A stretch of DNA of 64,000 nt, taken from NCBI RefSeq assembly GCF_002951615.1, contig NZ_CP019062.1, forward strand, positions 310,001 to 374,000, read 5' to 3'. The stretch is from Rahnella sikkimica. GTDB lineage: Bacteria; Pseudomonadota; Gammaproteobacteria; Enterobacterales; Enterobacteriaceae. Positions 27,545 to 39,381 of the stretch are shown one piece after another. Below the pieces are notes generated by a model, which saw only the letters and a program-made list of their open reading frames with translations, had not been told where the DNA came from and made no database searches. Positions within the stretch are counted from its first letter, which is position 1. Every line of letters starts with the position of its first letter. A program made the position numbers and the translations under genes.

Positions 27545-28489
27545 ATGACAATTGCAAATCGTCCAATCCTCAATCTCGATCTTGACCTGTTGAGGACATT
27601 TGTAGCTGTTGCTGATTTAAATACGTTCGCTGCGGCTGCTGCTGCCGTGTGTCGTACTCAGTCAGCGGTCAGCCAACAGATGCAACGTCTAGAACAACTC
27701 GTTGGAAAAGAACTGTTTGCCAGACATGGACGCAATAAATTATTAACTGAACACGGTATTCAGTTATTGGGGTACGCCAGGAAAATTCTTCGTTTCAACG
27801 ACGAAGCTTGCACCTCTTTGATGTACAGCAATATTCAGGGCGGGATAACGATTGGTGCGTCAGACGATACGGCTGACACTATCTTACCTTTCCTGCTCAG
27901 CCGCGTGACCTCGGTCTATCCGAAGCTGTCTATTGATGTTCGCGTCAAACGCAGCCCGTTTATGTTGTCGATGCTGGAAAGTGAGGAAGTCGATTTGGCC
28001 ATCACGACGATGACCACTACCGACCATCCGCACATCGTCCTGCGGACTTCGCCAACATTATGGTACTGCTCGGCTGATTTCGCCTATCCGTCAGGGGACA
28101 GTGTCCCGCTGGTGGTGCTTGATGAGCCCAGCCCGTATCGTATGATGGCGATAGAGCATCTTAATCAGGCGGGCATCCCATGGCGTATTGCTTATGTCGC
28201 GTCAACACTGTCTGCAATCCGTGCCGCCGTTCGTGCAGGGTTAGGTGTGACCGCACGGCCGATTGAAATGATGAGCCCGGAACTGCGTGTTTTGGGCGAG
28301 CAGGATGGTTTGCCACGGCTGCCGGACACCCAGTACGTGCTGTACAAAAACGCCCGTTGCGAAAATGAACTGGCGATGGCGATTTTCAACGCTGTTGAGC
28401 AAGGGAATGATCCTTATTCTCTCAGTGCCTATGGTCCGCGTCCCGTTGTGGATGACGATCATGAGTTCCTGACAGACTCTCAAAGTTAA
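27545..28489 (+). CDS. lrhA: LysR-family regulator LrhA (HexA/PecT group)
   Basis: LrhA represses motility and fimbriation through flhDC and related targets in E. coli; its plant-pathogen orthologues HexA and PecT control virulence factors. The product is 314 aa. The N-terminal winged helix-turn-helix has [19 protein letters not shown], then [19 protein letters not shown] (to about residue 57). The effector domain follows, with [20 protein letters not shown] and [15 protein letters not shown]. It lies upstream of nuo, as in E. coli, but separated by about 700 bp. Confidence 0.94.
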   Translation: MTIANRPILNLDLDLLRTFVAVADLNTFAAAAAAVCRTQSAVSQQMQRLEQLVGKELFARHGRNKLLTEHGIQLLGYARKILRFNDEACTSLMYSNIQGGITIGASDDTADTILPFLLSRVTSVYPKLSIDVRVKRSPFMLSMLESEEVDLAITTMTTTDHPHIVLRTSPTLWYCSADFAYPSGDSVPLVVLDEPSPYRMMAIEHLNQAGIPWRIAYVASTLSAIRAAVRAGLGVTARPIEMMSPELRVLGEQDGLPRLPDTQYVLYKNARCENELAMAIFNAVEQGNDPYSLSAYGPRPVVDDDHEFLTDSQS

Positions 28490-29191
28490 AAATAACCCCG
28501 GCTTTACCTTCCGCCTCCGAGCATCGGGGCGGGGGTAAAGGCTTCACCCTCTTTAGAGGTAGAAAAGTCATATTTTTAGCACTTTCATTTAATAACTCTC
28601 CTCAAACTTGATTTTTCCTGCATTAATGCCTTTTATTTCCTGCTATGACTGTCATCTTCGTTGACTATCACTTCACTAAATGACGCAAAATCCTGAGTTT
28701 TTTTAGGTTAAAAAATTGCATCAATTTTTTCCGCAATTCGCTTGTCGTTTTTTGAAAATCCACAAAACTTGTTAAATGTGTGGCCTTTTTTCTCCCAAAA
28801 TTGACAGAACTCTGACATGGATCAAAAAAATACCCCCATTAAGAGAGTGGAAGCGCTGACTATTCCTGCGACAATAGGAAAGTCCGAAAGATGTCATAAC
28901 TCCCATCCCAGGCTTATGCTTTATCACGGTATTTAACTGACACGATTTAGCTTATGTACCGTCGCATGATATGTTAATTAAATGCTAAGCATGTAAACTA
29001 GTGTGGAGATACCTTTGTCAAAGTTGACAAAAGGTTATAGAAAAGGGTAAAAAGCCCACAACAAATCACTGGCTTAATGCCTTGTTGAGCCGTGAACTGT
29101 GTGGTTATTAATCCTTCCCTTGAATCGATGTGGTGCGCAAACTGCCGACCCTAAGAGCAGATGCCAAAGTGCCACTTTTGATGAGTAAGCA
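28490..29191 (+). promoter_or_regulatory. nuo operon upstream region
   Basis: This 702 bp stretch separates lrhA from nuoA and must carry the nuo promoter and leader; in E. coli the main start is also well upstream of nuoA. The most striking element is the inverted repeat TTTGTCAAAGTTGACAAA (29014-29031), 160 bp before nuoA. No gene-sized frame with a start site is present. Confidence 0.6.
28502..28540 (+). terminator. Possible lrhA transcript-end hairpin
   Basis: CTTTACC (28502-28508) pairs with GGTAAAG (28534-28540), with an inner CCGCC/GGCGG stem. It lies 13 bases past the lrhA stop. There is no clear T-run, so termination is uncertain. Confidence 0.45.
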
Positions 29192-29635
29192 ATGAGTATG
29201 TCAACAGCCACTGAAGTCATCGCTCAACACTGGGCGTTCGCCGTTTTTCTTATCGTTGCCGTTGGGCTGTGCTGCCTGATGTTACTGGGCGCCGCGTTTC
29301 TTGGCGGGAGAGCCAGAGCACGCTACAAAAACACGCCTTTTGAATCAGGTATCGCCTCGGTGGGCACTGCCCGTCTGCGCCTTTCCGCCAAGTTCTATCT
29401 GGTCGCAATGTTTTTCGTCATCTTCGACGTTGAAGCCCTGTATCTCTATGCATGGTCAACGTCAATCCGCGAAAGCGGCTGGACGGGATTCGTTGAAGCC
29501 ACCATTTTCATTTTGGTACTGCTGGCCGGTTTGTTCTATCTGGTGCGAATTGGCGCACTCGACTGGACGCCAACACGTTCGAAAGGACCTGTGAAACCAA
29601 GCCCGGCAATTAATACCAACAATCACCCTCAGTAA
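29192..29635 (+). CDS. nuoA: NADH-quinone oxidoreductase subunit A
   Basis: NuoA is a small membrane subunit of respiratory complex I, near the quinone channel. The product has 147 aa, as in E. coli, with three hydrophobic spans. The conserved loop is [24 protein letters not shown] in two parts (about residues 46-69), followed by the acidic [15 protein letters not shown] span. It is the first gene of the 13-gene nuo operon; nuoB follows after 22 bases. Confidence 0.97.
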   Translation: MSMSTATEVIAQHWAFAVFLIVAVGLCCLMLLGAAFLGGRARARYKNTPFESGIASVGTARLRLSAKFYLVAMFFVIFDVEALYLYAWSTSIRESGWTGFVEATIFILVLLAGLFYLVRIGALDWTPTRSKGPVKPSPAINTNNHPQ

Positions 29636-29657
29636 GCAGTCATAGCGAGGCATTAAG

Positions 29658-30332
29658 ATGGACTATACGCTCACCCGCATAGACCCGGACGGTGAGAACG
29701 ACCGTTACCCTCTGCAGTCTCAGGAGGTCGTCGGCGATCCTCTTCAGGAGCAGGTTAAGCGCAGCGTTTTCATGGGAAATCTCCAGGAATCACTGCACGG
29801 CATGGTGAACTGGGGACGCAAAAATTCCCTCTGGCCCTACAACTTCGGCCTTTCCTGCTGCTACGTCGAAATGGTGACGTCATTCACTGCGGTGCATGAC
29901 GTTGCGCGTTTTGGGGCAGAAGTTCTGCGTGCATCACCCCGTCAGGCTGACTTCATGGTGGTTGCAGGGACCTGCTTCACCAAAATGGCCCCGGTTATTC
30001 AGCGCCTATATGACCAGATGCTGGAACCAAAATGGGTGATTTCGATGGGTGCCTGTGCGAATTCCGGCGGCATGTACGATATTTACTCTGTGGTGCAGGG
30101 CGTGGATAAGTTCCTGCCTGTCGACGTGTATATCCCGGGTTGCCCGCCGCGTCCGGAAGCCTATATGCAGGCATTACTGCTGCTGCAGGAATCTATCGGT
30201 AAAGAACGTCGCCCATTGTCATGGGTTGTCGGCGATCAGGGTGTTTACCGCGCGAATATGCAGTCTGAAAAAGAGCGTAAACGTGCTGAGCGTATTGCCG
30301 TGACAAATCTGCGTTCGCCGGACGAGATTTAA
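29658..30332 (+). CDS. nuoB: NADH-quinone oxidoreductase subunit B
   Basis: NuoB carries cluster N2, the last Fe-S centre before ubiquinone. The product has 224 residues, four more than E. coli. The cluster ligands are the adjacent Cys67-Cys68 ([10 protein letters not shown]), Cys133 ([11 protein letters not shown]) and Cys162 (IPGCPPRPE). It docks on the membrane arm with NuoCD and NuoI. An 81-base gap with a possible small hairpin separates it from nuoCD. Confidence 0.97.
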   Translation: MDYTLTRIDPDGENDRYPLQSQEVVGDPLQEQVKRSVFMGNLQESLHGMVNWGRKNSLWPYNFGLSCCYVEMVTSFTAVHDVARFGAEVLRASPRQADFMVVAGTCFTKMAPVIQRLYDQMLEPKWVISMGACANSGGMYDIYSVVQGVDKFLPVDVYIPGCPPRPEAYMQALLLLQESIGKERRPLSWVVGDQGVYRANMQSEKERKRAERIAVTNLRSPDEI

Positions 30333-30413
30333 CACTGCGGTCTGAGAGTCAACCCTGAGGGGTGAGGTGTCCCCCTTACGGCATAAATGACCATTTAGTG
30401 TGGTGAAAAAAAT

Positions 30414-32213
30414 ATGACAGATTTGACGACGCAAGATTCAGCCCTGCCAGCATGGCATACCCGTGATCATCTCGATGATCCGGTTATCGGCGAATTGCGT
30501 AACCGTTTTGGGCCAGAGGCCTTTACTGTTCAGGCAACCCGTACCGGAATTCCCGTGGTATGGTTCAAGCGCGAACAGGTACTGGAAGCGATTACCTTTT
30601 TACGAAAACAGCCAAAACCTTATGTCATGCTTTTCGACTTGCATGGCTTTGATGAGCGTTTACGTACACACCGCGACGGTTTACCGGCTGCGGATTTTTC
30701 CGTTTTCTACCACCTGATTTCTGTCGAGCGTAACCGCGACATCATGATCAAAGTGGCGTTGTCAGAAAACGATCTCCATGTTCCGACCGTCACCAAGGTG
30801 TTCCCGAACGCCAACTGGTACGAGCGCGAAACCTGGGAAATGTTCGGTATTACCTTCGATGGCCACCCGCACCTGACGCGCATCATGATGCCGCAGACCT
30901 GGGAAGGTCACCCGCTGCGTAAAGATTACCCGGCGCGCGCCACCGAGTTCGACCCTTATGAGCTGACTAAGCAAAAAGAAGAACTCGAGATGGAATCGCT
31001 GACCTTCAAGCCGGAAGACTGGGGCATGAAGCGCGGTACCGACAACGAGGACTTCATGTTCCTCAACCTCGGGCCAAACCACCCGTCTGCGCACGGTGCG
31101 TTCCGTATCGTATTGCAGCTTGATGGTGAAGAAATTGTCGACTGCGTTCCGGACGTCGGTTACCACCACCGTGGTGCTGAAAAGATGGGCGAACGCCAGT
31201 CCTGGCACAGCTACATCCCGTATACCGACCGCATCGAATATCTTGGCGGCTGTGTTAACGAAATGCCTTACGTTCTGGCGGTTGAAAAACTGGCCGGTAT
31301 CGTGACGCCTGACCGCGTTAACACGATTCGCGTGATGTTGTCTGAACTGTTCCGCATCAACAGCCACCTGCTGTACATCTCTACGTTTATTCAGGACGTG
31401 GGCGCAATGACCCCCGTGTTCTTCGCCTTTACCGATCGTCAGAAAATCTACGATCTGGTGGAAGCGATCACCGGTTTCCGTATGCACCCGGCCTGGTTCC
31501 GTATTGGTGGCGTTGCACATGACCTGCCGAAAGGCTGGGATCGTCTGCTGCGTGAATTCCTTGACTGGATGCCAGCGCGTCTGGATTCCTACGTCAAAGC
31601 GGCACTGAAAAACACCATTCTAATTGGCCGTTCCAAAGGCGTGGCGGCGTATAACGCTGACGACGCTCTGGCCTGGGGCACCACCGGTGCTGGCCTGCGC
31701 GCAACGGGTATTCCGTTCGACGTGCGTAAATGGCGTCCATACTCCGGTTACGAAAACTTCGACTTTGAAATCCCGACCGGCGATGGCGTCAGTGACTGCT
31801 ATTCCCGCGTGATGCTGAAAGTGGAAGAGCTTCGTCAGAGCCTGCGCATTCTGGAACAGTGCTACAAAAACATGCCGGAAGGCCCGTTCAAGGCGGATCA
31901 CCCGCTGACCACGCCGCCACCGAAAGAGCGCACGCTGCAACATATCGAAACCCTGATCACGCACTTCCTGCAGGTGTCGTGGGGGCCGGTCATGCCTGCG
32001 CAAGAGTCTTTCCAGATGGTTGAAGCCACCAAAGGGATCAACAGCTACTACCTGACCAGTGACGGCAGCACCATGAGCTACCGCACGCGCGTCCGTACGC
32101 CGAGCTTCCCGCATTTGCAGCAGATCCCGTCCGTAATCCGTGGCAGCCTGGTATCCGACCTGATCGTGTATCTGGGCAGTATCGATTTTGTAATGTCAGA
32201 TGTGGACCGCTAA
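30414..32213 (+). CDS. nuoC: NADH-quinone oxidoreductase subunit C/D (fused)
   Basis: This 599 aa protein is the fused NuoC-NuoD subunit typical of enterobacteria, where many other bacteria have two genes. The NuoC part (about residues 1-190) contains [19 protein letters not shown] and LRKDYPAR. The NuoD part resembles hydrogenase large subunits: [16 protein letters not shown] (about 218-233) and [16 protein letters not shown], with the quinone-site His/Tyr neighbourhood. It ends [11 protein letters not shown]. With NuoB and NuoI it forms the connecting module where ubiquinone is reduced. nuoE begins two bases after its stop. Confidence 0.97.
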   Translation: MTDLTTQDSALPAWHTRDHLDDPVIGELRNRFGPEAFTVQATRTGIPVVWFKREQVLEAITFLRKQPKPYVMLFDLHGFDERLRTHRDGLPAADFSVFYHLISVERNRDIMIKVALSENDLHVPTVTKVFPNANWYERETWEMFGITFDGHPHLTRIMMPQTWEGHPLRKDYPARATEFDPYELTKQKEELEMESLTFKPEDWGMKRGTDNEDFMFLNLGPNHPSAHGAFRIVLQLDGEEIVDCVPDVGYHHRGAEKMGERQSWHSYIPYTDRIEYLGGCVNEMPYVLAVEKLAGIVTPDRVNTIRVMLSELFRINSHLLYISTFIQDVGAMTPVFFAFTDRQKIYDLVEAITGFRMHPAWFRIGGVAHDLPKGWDRLLREFLDWMPARLDSYVKAALKNTILIGRSKGVAAYNADDALAWGTTGAGLRATGIPFDVRKWRPYSGYENFDFEIPTGDGVSDCYSRVMLKVEELRQSLRILEQCYKNMPEGPFKADHPLTTPPPKERTLQHIETLITHFLQVSWGPVMPAQESFQMVEATKGINSYYLTSDGSTMSYRTRVRTPSFPHLQQIPSVIRGSLVSDLIVYLGSIDFVMSDVDR

Positions 32214-32215
32214 CG

Positions 32216-32752
32216 ATGACAGATATCAACAAAGACTCAGAAGTTCAGTACATCAACGTCAGCGAGCCTGTTGCGCCGCCGGTGTTCGTGCTGAGCGATG
32301 CTGAACGTGAAGCGATTGAACACGAAAAACATCACTACGAAGATGCCCGCGCGGCGTCTATCGAAGCGTTGAAAATCGTGCAGAAAGCGCGTGGCTGGGT
32401 ACCAGACGGCGCAATCTACGCGATCTCCGATGTTCTGGGCATTCCCGCCAGCGACGTTGAAGGTGTGGCGACATTCTACAGCCAGATCTTCCGCCAGCCG
32501 GTGGGCCGCCATGTGATCCGTTACTGTGACAGCGTGGTGTGCCACATCACCGGTTATCAGGGGATCCAGGCTGCTCTTGAACAACAGTTGCACATCAAGC
32601 CGGGCGAAACGACCGAAGACGGGCGCTTCACCCTGCTGCCGACCTGCTGCCTCGGGAACTGTGACAAAGGCCCTTCAATGATGATTGATGAGGACACGCA
32701 CAGCCACCTGACGCCAGAAGCGATCGGCTCGCTACTGGAGCGCTACGCATGA
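32216..32752 (+). CDS. nuoE: NADH-quinone oxidoreductase subunit E
   Basis: NuoE holds the [2Fe-2S] cluster N1a beside the FMN site in the NADH-oxidising tip. The product is 178 aa, about 12 residues longer at the N-terminus than E. coli. Ligands lie in [12 protein letters not shown] and [34 protein letters not shown] is the family signature. It overlaps nuoF by ATGA. Confidence 0.96.
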   Translation: MTDINKDSEVQYINVSEPVAPPVFVLSDAEREAIEHEKHHYEDARAASIEALKIVQKARGWVPDGAIYAISDVLGIPASDVEGVATFYSQIFRQPVGRHVIRYCDSVVCHITGYQGIQAALEQQLHIKPGETTEDGRFTLLPTCCLGNCDKGPSMMIDEDTHSHLTPEAIGSLLERYA

Positions 32753-34110
32753 CCTATACACCCCGACATATCGAACGCACGCCAGAGATGCATCCGCTGA
32801 CCTGGCGTATGCGCGATGACAAACAGCCTGTCTGGATTGATGAATACCGTAGCAAAAACGGTTACGTCGGTGCGGAAAAAGCGCTGAAAGGCATGGCGCA
32901 GGAAGAAATCGTCAATTTGGTGAAAGACGCAGGCCTGAAAGGGCGCGGCGGTGCAGGTTTCTCCACGGGTCTGAAGTGGAGCCTGATGCCGAAAGACGAA
33001 AGCATGAACATCCGCTATCTGCTGTGTAACGCCGATGAGATGGAACCGGGCACGTATAAAGATCGCATGCTGATGGAGCAAATGCCGCACCTGCTGGTGG
33101 AAGGCATGTTGATCTCCGCGTTCGCGCTGAAATCTTACCGTGGCTACATTTTCCTGCGTGGCGAATACATCGAAGCCGCCGTGAATCTGCGTCGCGCAAT
33201 CGAAGAAGCCACAGCTGCGGGCCTGCTGGGTAAAAATATCCTCGGCACCGGTTTTGATTTTGAACTTATCGTTCACACCGGTGCGGGTCGCTACATCTGT
33301 GGTGAAGAAACCGCGCTGATTAACTCGCTGGAAGGCCGTCGCGCCAACCCGCGTTCCAAACCACCGTTCCCGGCTTCTGCCGGTGCCTGGGGTAAACCGA
33401 CCTGTGTCAACAACGTCGAAACCCTGTGTAACGTGCCTGCAATCCTTGAGCACGGCGTGGACTGGTACAAAGGTATTTCTGCGGGCAAAAGTGAAGATGC
33501 CGGGACCAAACTGATGGGCTTCTCTGGCCGGGTGAAAAATCCGGGCGTATGGGAACTGCCATTTGGTACGACGGCGCGAGAAATCCTCGAAGAGTATGCC
33601 GGTGGCATGCGCGATGGTTTAACCTTCAAAGCCTGGCAGCCGGGCGGGGCAGGGACTGACTTCCTGACCGCTGACCATCTCGACCTGCCGATGGATTTTG
33701 CCAGCATTGGTAAAGCCGGAAGCCGTCTGGGTACGGCGCTGGCGATGGCGGTGGATAACGAAATCGGCATGGTCCCGCTGGTGCGTAACCTCGAAGAGTT
33801 CTTCGCCCGTGAATCCTGTGGCTGGTGTACACCGTGCCGCGACGGTTTGCCGTGGAGTGTGAAAATTCTGCGCGCGCTGGAACGTGGCGAAGGCCAGCCA
33901 GGGGATATCGAAACCCTTGAGCAGCTTTGCCGCCAGCTGGGTCCGGGCAAAACCTTCTGCGCACACGCGCCGGGTGCCGTGGAGCCATTGCAGAGTGCGA
34001 TTAAATATTTCCGGGAAGAGTTCGAGGCGGGTATCGCCAAACAGCATTACAACAATGCGCGGGCGATTGGCGGTATTCAGCCAAACAACCTGCTCAAACA
34101 ACGCTGGTAG
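32749..34110 (+). CDS. nuoF: NADH-quinone oxidoreductase subunit F
   Basis: NuoF binds NADH and FMN and carries the [4Fe-4S] cluster N3. The product is 453 aa, against 445 in E. coli. The nucleotide-binding GRGGAGF is at residues 65-71. [15 protein letters not shown] contacts FMN, and the cluster ligands are in [12 protein letters not shown] (about residues 359-370) plus the later Cys in [12 protein letters not shown]. It overlaps nuoE and is followed by an unusually long gap before nuoG. Confidence 0.97.
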   Translation: MTYTPRHIERTPEMHPLTWRMRDDKQPVWIDEYRSKNGYVGAEKALKGMAQEEIVNLVKDAGLKGRGGAGFSTGLKWSLMPKDESMNIRYLLCNADEMEPGTYKDRMLMEQMPHLLVEGMLISAFALKSYRGYIFLRGEYIEAAVNLRRAIEEATAAGLLGKNILGTGFDFELIVHTGAGRYICGEETALINSLEGRRANPRSKPPFPASAGAWGKPTCVNNVETLCNVPAILEHGVDWYKGISAGKSEDAGTKLMGFSGRVKNPGVWELPFGTTAREILEEYAGGMRDGLTFKAWQPGGAGTDFLTADHLDLPMDFASIGKAGSRLGTALAMAVDNEIGMVPLVRNLEEFFARESCGWCTPCRDGLPWSVKILRALERGEGQPGDIETLEQLCRQLGPGKTFCAHAPGAVEPLQSAIKYFREEFEAGIAKQHYNNARAIGGIQPNNLLKQRW

Positions 34111-34254
34111 TGAAGGCAACAGACGGCGGACGTGAGCCCGCTGTGCGCGAATTCCCGGAACAAGGGACGCGCTGCCAACAGGACAGACGCCAACCCGGCA
34201 AGAATTTTTGATTAACGCCCGCCGTCAGGTGGGCCACGTGGAAGCATGCTGACT

Positions 34255-36981
34255 ATGGCTACGATTCATGTAGACGGCAAAGAATACGATGTAGACGGAG
34301 CGGACAACCTGTTACAGGCTTGCCTCTCTCTCGGCCTCGATATTCCTTATTTTTGCTGGCATCCGGCGCTGGGAAGCGTCGGCGCTTGCCGCCAATGTGC
34401 GGTTAAGCAATACCAAAATGCGGAAGACACGCGCGGTCGTCTGGTGATGTCATGTATGACACCAGCGTCTGATGGCACCTTCATTTCCATCGACGACGGA
34501 GAAGCGAAAGAATTCCGTGAAAGCGTCGTGGAATGGCTGATGACCAACCACCCGCATGACTGTCCGGTGTGTGAGGAAGGCGGTAACTGTCACCTTCAGG
34601 ATATGACGGTGATGACCGGCCACAGTATGCGCCGTTACCGCTTTACCAAACGTACCCATAACAACCAGGATCTCGGTCCGTTCATCTCGCATGAAATGAA
34701 CCGTTGTATCGCCTGCTACCGTTGTGTCCGTTACTACAAGGACTACGCGGACGGCACTGATCTGGGTGTGTATGGCGCGCACGACAACGTCTATTTCGGT
34801 CGCCCGGAAGATGGCCCGCTGGAAAGCGAGTTCTCCGGTAACCTGGTAGAAGTGTGTCCGACCGGCGTGTTCACCGATAAAACGCACTCCGAACGCTACA
34901 ACCGTAAATGGGACATGCAGTTTGCGCCAAGCATCTGCCAGCAATGTTCTGTTGGCTGTAACACCAGCCCTGGCGAGCGTTATGGCGAACTGCGTCGTAT
35001 CGAAAACCGCTACAACGGTACCGTAAACCACTATTTCCTCTGCGACCGTGGTCGTTTCGGTTATGGCTACGTAAACCTGAAAGATCGTCCGAAGAAACCC
35101 CTGCAATTGCGGGGTAACGACTGGATCGAACTGAACGCTGAACAGGCGATGCAGGGTGCGGCGGATATCATCCGTCAGGCGAAGAAAACCATCGGTATCG
35201 GTTCTCCGCGTGCCAGCCTGGAAAGCAACTTTGCGCTGCGTGAACTGGTTGGGGCAGAAAACTTCTACACAGGCATTAACGCGGCAGAACAAGGGCGTTT
35301 GCAACTGATGCTCAACGTTCTGCGCAACAGCGGCGTTCACACGCCAGCGCTGCGTGAAATCGAAGAATATGATGCGGTTCTGGTGCTGGGCGAAGATTTA
35401 ACCCAGACCGGTGCACGTATCGCGCTGTCTGTCCGTCAGGCGGTGAAAGGTAAAGCGCGCGCGATGGCGGCGGCACAACGTGTTGCCGACTGGCAAATCG
35501 CGGCAGTGCAAAACATCGGCCAGCACGCCAAGCATCCGTTGTTCATCACGAACGTGGACAACACCAAGCTTGATGATATCGCGGCTTACAATTACCGTGC
35601 GCCGGTCGATGAACAGGCGCGTTTCGGCTTTGCTATCGCCCATGCGCTGGATAATTCTGCACCGGCGGTTACCGATCTGGCTGAAGGCCTGAACAAGAAA
35701 ATCGACGTGATCGTGCAGGCGCTGACAGGTGCCCGCAAGCCACTGATCATCACCGGTTCTAACGCCGGTTCTGATGCGATTATCGAAGCGGCAGCCAATA
35801 TCGCGAAAGCACTGAAAGTGGCGGGCAGCAATGTCGGCATCACCTTCGTGGCTTCTGCGGCCAACAGCATCGGTTTGTCGATGATTGGCGGCGGCACGCT
35901 GGATGACGCCCTTGAGCTTCTGACCCGCGGCGACGCTGACAGCGCCATCGTGATGGAGAATGACCTTTACCGTCAGGCTCCGGCAGCGAACGTGGACGCG
36001 GCATTAGCGAAAGTGCAAAACCTGCTGGTCGTTGACCATCAGCGCACCCGCATCATGGATAAAGCCAGCCTGATCCTGCCTGCGGCAAGTTTTGCCGAAA
36101 GCGACGGTACGCTGGTGAACCAGGAAGGCCGCGCACAGCGTTTCTTCCAGGTTTATGACCCGGCTTACTACGACACCACCGTTTCCATGCTGGAAAGCTG
36201 GCGCTGGATGCACTCGCTGCATTCCACCATCAACAGCCGTCATGTGGACTGGACTCAGCTTGACCACGTTATCGACGCCTGCGTTGAAGCACTTCCACAG
36301 CTGAAAGGCATGGTGGAAGCCGCGCCAAACGCCAGCTTCCGTATTCGTGGTCAGAAACTGGCACGTTCTCCGCACCGCTCAAGTGGCCGTACCGCAATGC
36401 GCGCCAACATCAGCGTGCACGAACCGCGTCAGCCGCAGGATAAAGACACCATGTTTGCCTTCTCGATGGAAGGGAACAACAGCCCGACAGCCAACCGCAA
36501 TCAGGTGCCATTCGCCTGGGCACCGGGCTGGAACTCACCGCAAGCCTGGAACAAATTCCAGAGCGAAGTGGGCGGCAGTCTGCGCCACGGTGATCCGGGT
36601 GTGCGTCTGATTGAAGCAGGGGAGGGTAACCTCGACTACTTCACCGGTATTCCGGCGGCCTTTACTGCGCAGAGTGATATCTGGCGTGTTGCGCCTTACT
36701 ATCACCTGTTTGGCAGTGAAGAAATGACTCAGCGTTCTGCGGTTATTCAGCAGCGTATGCCACAACCTTATGTGATGGTTAACCCGGCCGATGCCGCTCA
36801 GTTAGGCGTGAATGCCGGTTCTCAGGTGGAATTCACCTGTGCCGGTCAGCAGCTCAAACTGCCGGTTCGTCTGAGTGAAACCCTCAATCCGGGCCAGCTT
36901 GGCCTGCCGCTGGGCTTACCGGGTATTCCGCCGGTGCTGGTTGGCGCAACGGTTGAAAATCTGCGGGAGGCAGCACAATGA
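34255..36981 (+). CDS. nuoG: NADH-quinone oxidoreductase subunit G
   Basis: NuoG is the large Fe-S subunit of the peripheral arm of complex I. The product is 908 aa, the E. coli length. The N-terminal [2Fe-2S] ligands are Cys34, Cys45, Cys48 and Cys67. The next segments are [17 protein letters not shown] and [13 protein letters not shown], then the [13 protein letters not shown] cluster and a molybdopterin-oxidoreductase-like domain without its cofactor. I prefer the ATG at 34255 over the one at 34246: the TGGAAG ribosome site ends only one base before the first but ten before the second, and [11 protein letters not shown] is the known start. Confidence 0.96.
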   Translation: MATIHVDGKEYDVDGADNLLQACLSLGLDIPYFCWHPALGSVGACRQCAVKQYQNAEDTRGRLVMSCMTPASDGTFISIDDGEAKEFRESVVEWLMTNHPHDCPVCEEGGNCHLQDMTVMTGHSMRRYRFTKRTHNNQDLGPFISHEMNRCIACYRCVRYYKDYADGTDLGVYGAHDNVYFGRPEDGPLESEFSGNLVEVCPTGVFTDKTHSERYNRKWDMQFAPSICQQCSVGCNTSPGERYGELRRIENRYNGTVNHYFLCDRGRFGYGYVNLKDRPKKPLQLRGNDWIELNAEQAMQGAADIIRQAKKTIGIGSPRASLESNFALRELVGAENFYTGINAAEQGRLQLMLNVLRNSGVHTPALREIEEYDAVLVLGEDLTQTGARIALSVRQAVKGKARAMAAAQRVADWQIAAVQNIGQHAKHPLFITNVDNTKLDDIAAYNYRAPVDEQARFGFAIAHALDNSAPAVTDLAEGLNKKIDVIVQALTGARKPLIITGSNAGSDAIIEAAANIAKALKVAGSNVGITFVASAANSIGLSMIGGGTLDDALELLTRGDADSAIVMENDLYRQAPAANVDAALAKVQNLLVVDHQRTRIMDKASLILPAASFAESDGTLVNQEGRAQRFFQVYDPAYYDTTVSMLESWRWMHSLHSTINSRHVDWTQLDHVIDACVEALPQLKGMVEAAPNASFRIRGQKLARSPHRSSGRTAMRANISVHEPRQPQDKDTMFAFSMEGNNSPTANRNQVPFAWAPGWNSPQAWNKFQSEVGGSLRHGDPGVRLIEAGEGNLDYFTGIPAAFTAQSDIWRVAPYYHLFGSEEMTQRSAVIQQRMPQPYVMVNPADAAQLGVNAGSQVEFTCAGQQLKLPVRLSETLNPGQLGLPLGLPGIPPVLVGATVENLREAAQ

Positions 36982-37955
36982 GCTGGTTTACACCTGTTGT
37001 GATCGATTCGTTGATCGCTATCCTGAAAGCCATTGTGATCCTGCTGGTCGTCGTGACCTGCGGGGCCTTCATGAGTTTCGGCGAGCGTCGCTTGCTGGGT
37101 CTGTTCCAGAACCGGTACGGACCAAACCGTGTCGGCTGGGGCGGTTCCCTGCAGCTCGTGGCTGACATGATTAAGATGTTCTTCAAGGAAGACTGGGTTC
37201 CGAAATTCACCGACAAAGCCATCTTTACGCTGGCCCCGATGATTGCGTTTACGTCCCTGTTGATCTCCTTTGCGATCGTGCCGGTCAGCCCGACCTGGTT
37301 CGCCGCAGACCTGAACATCGGTATCTTGTTCTTCCTGATGATGGCCGGTCTGACCGTCTATGCGGTGTTGTTCGCTGGCTGGTCCAGTAACAACAAATAC
37401 TCGCTGCTGGGTGCGATGCGTGCATCAGCCCAGACCCTGAGCTACGAAGTGTTCCTCGGCTTATCGCTGATGGGCGTTGTGGCGCAGGCGGGGTCATTCA
37501 ACCTGCAAGACATCGTGAATTCGCAGGCGCACCTGTGGAATATCATTCCGCAGTTCTTCGGTTTCGTGACCTTTGCGATTGCCGGTGTTGCGGTGTGTCA
37601 CCGTCACCCGTTTGACCAGCCGGAAGCCGAGCAGGAACTGGCCGATGGTTACCACATTGAATATTCCGGTATGAAATTCGGTCTGTTCTTCGTGGGGGAA
37701 TACATCGGTATCGTGACTGTCTCTGCGCTGATCGTCACCTTGTTCTTCGGTGGCTGGCAGGGACCGTTCCTGTATCCGGTTATCTGGTTTGCATTGAAAA
37801 CAGCGTTCTTCATGGTGATGTTCATTTTGATCCGTGCGGCTTTACCGCGTCCCCGCTACGACCAGGTGATGTCATTTGGCTGGAAAGTTTGCCTGCCATT
37901 GACCTTGCTTAATCTGCTGGCGACCGCTGCGGTCATCTTGTACAACGCGCAATAA
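36978..37955 (+). CDS. nuoH: NADH-quinone oxidoreductase subunit H
   Basis: NuoH is the membrane subunit that forms much of the ubiquinone chamber. The product is 325 aa, with about eight hydrophobic spans. Conserved loops are [18 protein letters not shown] (about residues 37-54) and [20 protein letters not shown] (about 211-230), which carry the acidic residues of the quinone site. Its ATG overlaps the nuoG stop. Confidence 0.97.
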   Translation: MSWFTPVVIDSLIAILKAIVILLVVVTCGAFMSFGERRLLGLFQNRYGPNRVGWGGSLQLVADMIKMFFKEDWVPKFTDKAIFTLAPMIAFTSLLISFAIVPVSPTWFAADLNIGILFFLMMAGLTVYAVLFAGWSSNNKYSLLGAMRASAQTLSYEVFLGLSLMGVVAQAGSFNLQDIVNSQAHLWNIIPQFFGFVTFAIAGVAVCHRHPFDQPEAEQELADGYHIEYSGMKFGLFFVGEYIGIVTVSALIVTLFFGGWQGPFLYPVIWFALKTAFFMVMFILIRAALPRPRYDQVMSFGWKVCLPLTLLNLLATAAVILYNAQ

Positions 37956-37969
37956 GGGGTGATGAAACC

Positions 37970-38512
37970 ATGACATTGAAAGACATAGTGGTCGGGTTCG
38001 GTACCCAGGTTCGCAGCTTGTGGATGATAGGCTTACACGCCTTCGCCAAGCGCGAAACCCAGATGTACCCTGAAGTTCCGGTCAATCCACCTCCGCGTTA
38101 CCGTGGCCGTATCGTGCTGACGCGCGACCCGGACGGCGAAGAGCGCTGCGTTGCCTGTAACCTGTGTGCGGTAGCCTGTCCGGTAGGCTGTATTTCTCTG
38201 CAAAAAGCAGAGCATAAAGACGGTCGCTGGTACCCGGAATTCTTCCGTATCAACTTCTCACGCTGCATTTTCTGCGGTCTGTGTGAAGAAGCGTGCCCGA
38301 CAACAGCCATCCAGCTGACGCCGGACTTCGAAATGGGTGAGTTCAAGCGCCAGGATCTGGTGTACGAAAAAGAAGATCTGCTGATTTCAGGGCCGGGTAA
38401 ATATCCGGAATATAACTTCTACCGGATGTCCGGTATGGCCGTTGACGGTAAGCCGAAAGGCGAAGCGGAAAACGAAGCCAAACCGATCAACGTCAAAGGT
38501 CTGTTGCCTTAA
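37970..38512 (+). CDS. nuoI: NADH-quinone oxidoreductase subunit I
   Basis: NuoI carries two [4Fe-4S] clusters (N6a, N6b) that feed electrons to NuoB. The product is 180 aa, the E. coli length. The ligands are Cys60, 63, 66, 70 in [17 protein letters not shown] and Cys99, 102, 105, 109 in [16 protein letters not shown], the classic two-cluster ferredoxin pattern. It follows nuoH after 14 bases. Confidence 0.98.
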   Translation: MTLKDIVVGFGTQVRSLWMIGLHAFAKRETQMYPEVPVNPPPRYRGRIVLTRDPDGEERCVACNLCAVACPVGCISLQKAEHKDGRWYPEFFRINFSRCIFCGLCEEACPTTAIQLTPDFEMGEFKRQDLVYEKEDLLISGPGKYPEYNFYRMSGMAVDGKPKGEAENEAKPINVKGLLP

Positions 38513-38524
38513 GGAGCCGCAAGC

Positions 38525-39082
38525 ATGGAATTTGCATTTTATATTGCAGCCCTGGTGGCCGTATTGGCGACTTTGCGTGTTATCACGCACACCAATCCGG
38601 TGCATGCACTGCTGTATCTGATCGTCTCTCTGCTGGCGATTGCTGCGGTCTTCTTCTCGCTCGGTGCTTACTTTGCCGGTGCTCTGGAGATCATCGTTTA
38701 CGCCGGGGCCATTATGGTCCTGTTCGTGTTCGTGGTGATGATGCTGAACCTTGGCAACGTCGAGGAACAGGAACGCGCGTGGCTGAAACCCGCGACCTGG
38801 ATCGGGCCTTCCATTCTGTCGGTCATTCTTCTGGTGGTCATGATCATGTCAATTCTCGGATTGCATGAACACGGCATCAAAGGCGACATGATTGACGCGA
38901 AAGCTGTGGGTATCGCACTGTTCGGGCCTTACGTTCTGGCGGTTGAACTGGCGTCCATGTTGCTGCTGGCCGGTCTGGTGGTAGCGTTCCATATTGGTCG
39001 TGAACACAAAGCGGGCGAAGTCTTTGGTGATGCACCGGTCACGACAGAAATGGCAAAAAGAAAAACGGAGGAGAGAGCATGA
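38525..39082 (+). CDS. nuoJ: NADH-quinone oxidoreductase subunit J
   Basis: NuoJ is a membrane subunit of complex I next to NuoA, NuoH and NuoK. The product is 185 aa with five hydrophobic spans. The third span has the broken-helix motif [20 protein letters not shown] (about residues 53-72), which is linked to coupling of quinone chemistry with proton movement. It overlaps nuoK by ATGA. Confidence 0.96.
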   Translation: MEFAFYIAALVAVLATLRVITHTNPVHALLYLIVSLLAIAAVFFSLGAYFAGALEIIVYAGAIMVLFVFVVMMLNLGNVEEQERAWLKPATWIGPSILSVILLVVMIMSILGLHEHGIKGDMIDAKAVGIALFGPYVLAVELASMLLLAGLVVAFHIGREHKAGEVFGDAPVTTEMAKRKTEERA

Positions 39083-39381
39083 TCCCTCTACAACATGGCC
39101 TGATTCTGGCTGCAATTCTCTTTGTTTTGGGGCTGACCGGTCTGCTGGTTCGCCGTAATCTGCTGTTTATGCTGATCAGTCTGGAAGTGATGATCAACGC
39201 GGCAGCGCTGGCGTTTATCGTGGCGGGAAGCTATTGGGGTCAGGCGGACGGGCAGGTGATGTACATTCTGGCCATCAGTCTGGCTGCGGCGGAGGCCAGT
39301 ATTGGTCTGGCATTGCTGCTGCAACTGTATCGCCGTCGCCATACCCTGAATATTGATACTGTCAGTGAGATGCGCGGATGA
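39079..39381 (+). CDS. nuoK: NADH-quinone oxidoreductase subunit K
   Basis: NuoK is a 100 aa membrane subunit with three hydrophobic spans, related to MrpC antiporter subunits. The key glutamates are in [13 protein letters not shown] (about residue 36) and [14 protein letters not shown] (about residue 72). Length and sequence agree with E. coli. It overlaps both neighbours by four bases. Confidence 0.97.
   Translation: MIPLQHGLILAAILFVLGLTGLLVRRNLLFMLISLEVMINAAALAFIVAGSYWGQADGQVMYILAISLAAAEASIGLALLLQLYRRRHTLNIDTVSEMRG

Noticed and set aside
34450..35340. Long antisense frame opposite nuoG (296 aa)
   Set aside because: Lies fully within nuoG, whose Fe-S motifs are clear; composition is that of a shadow frame.
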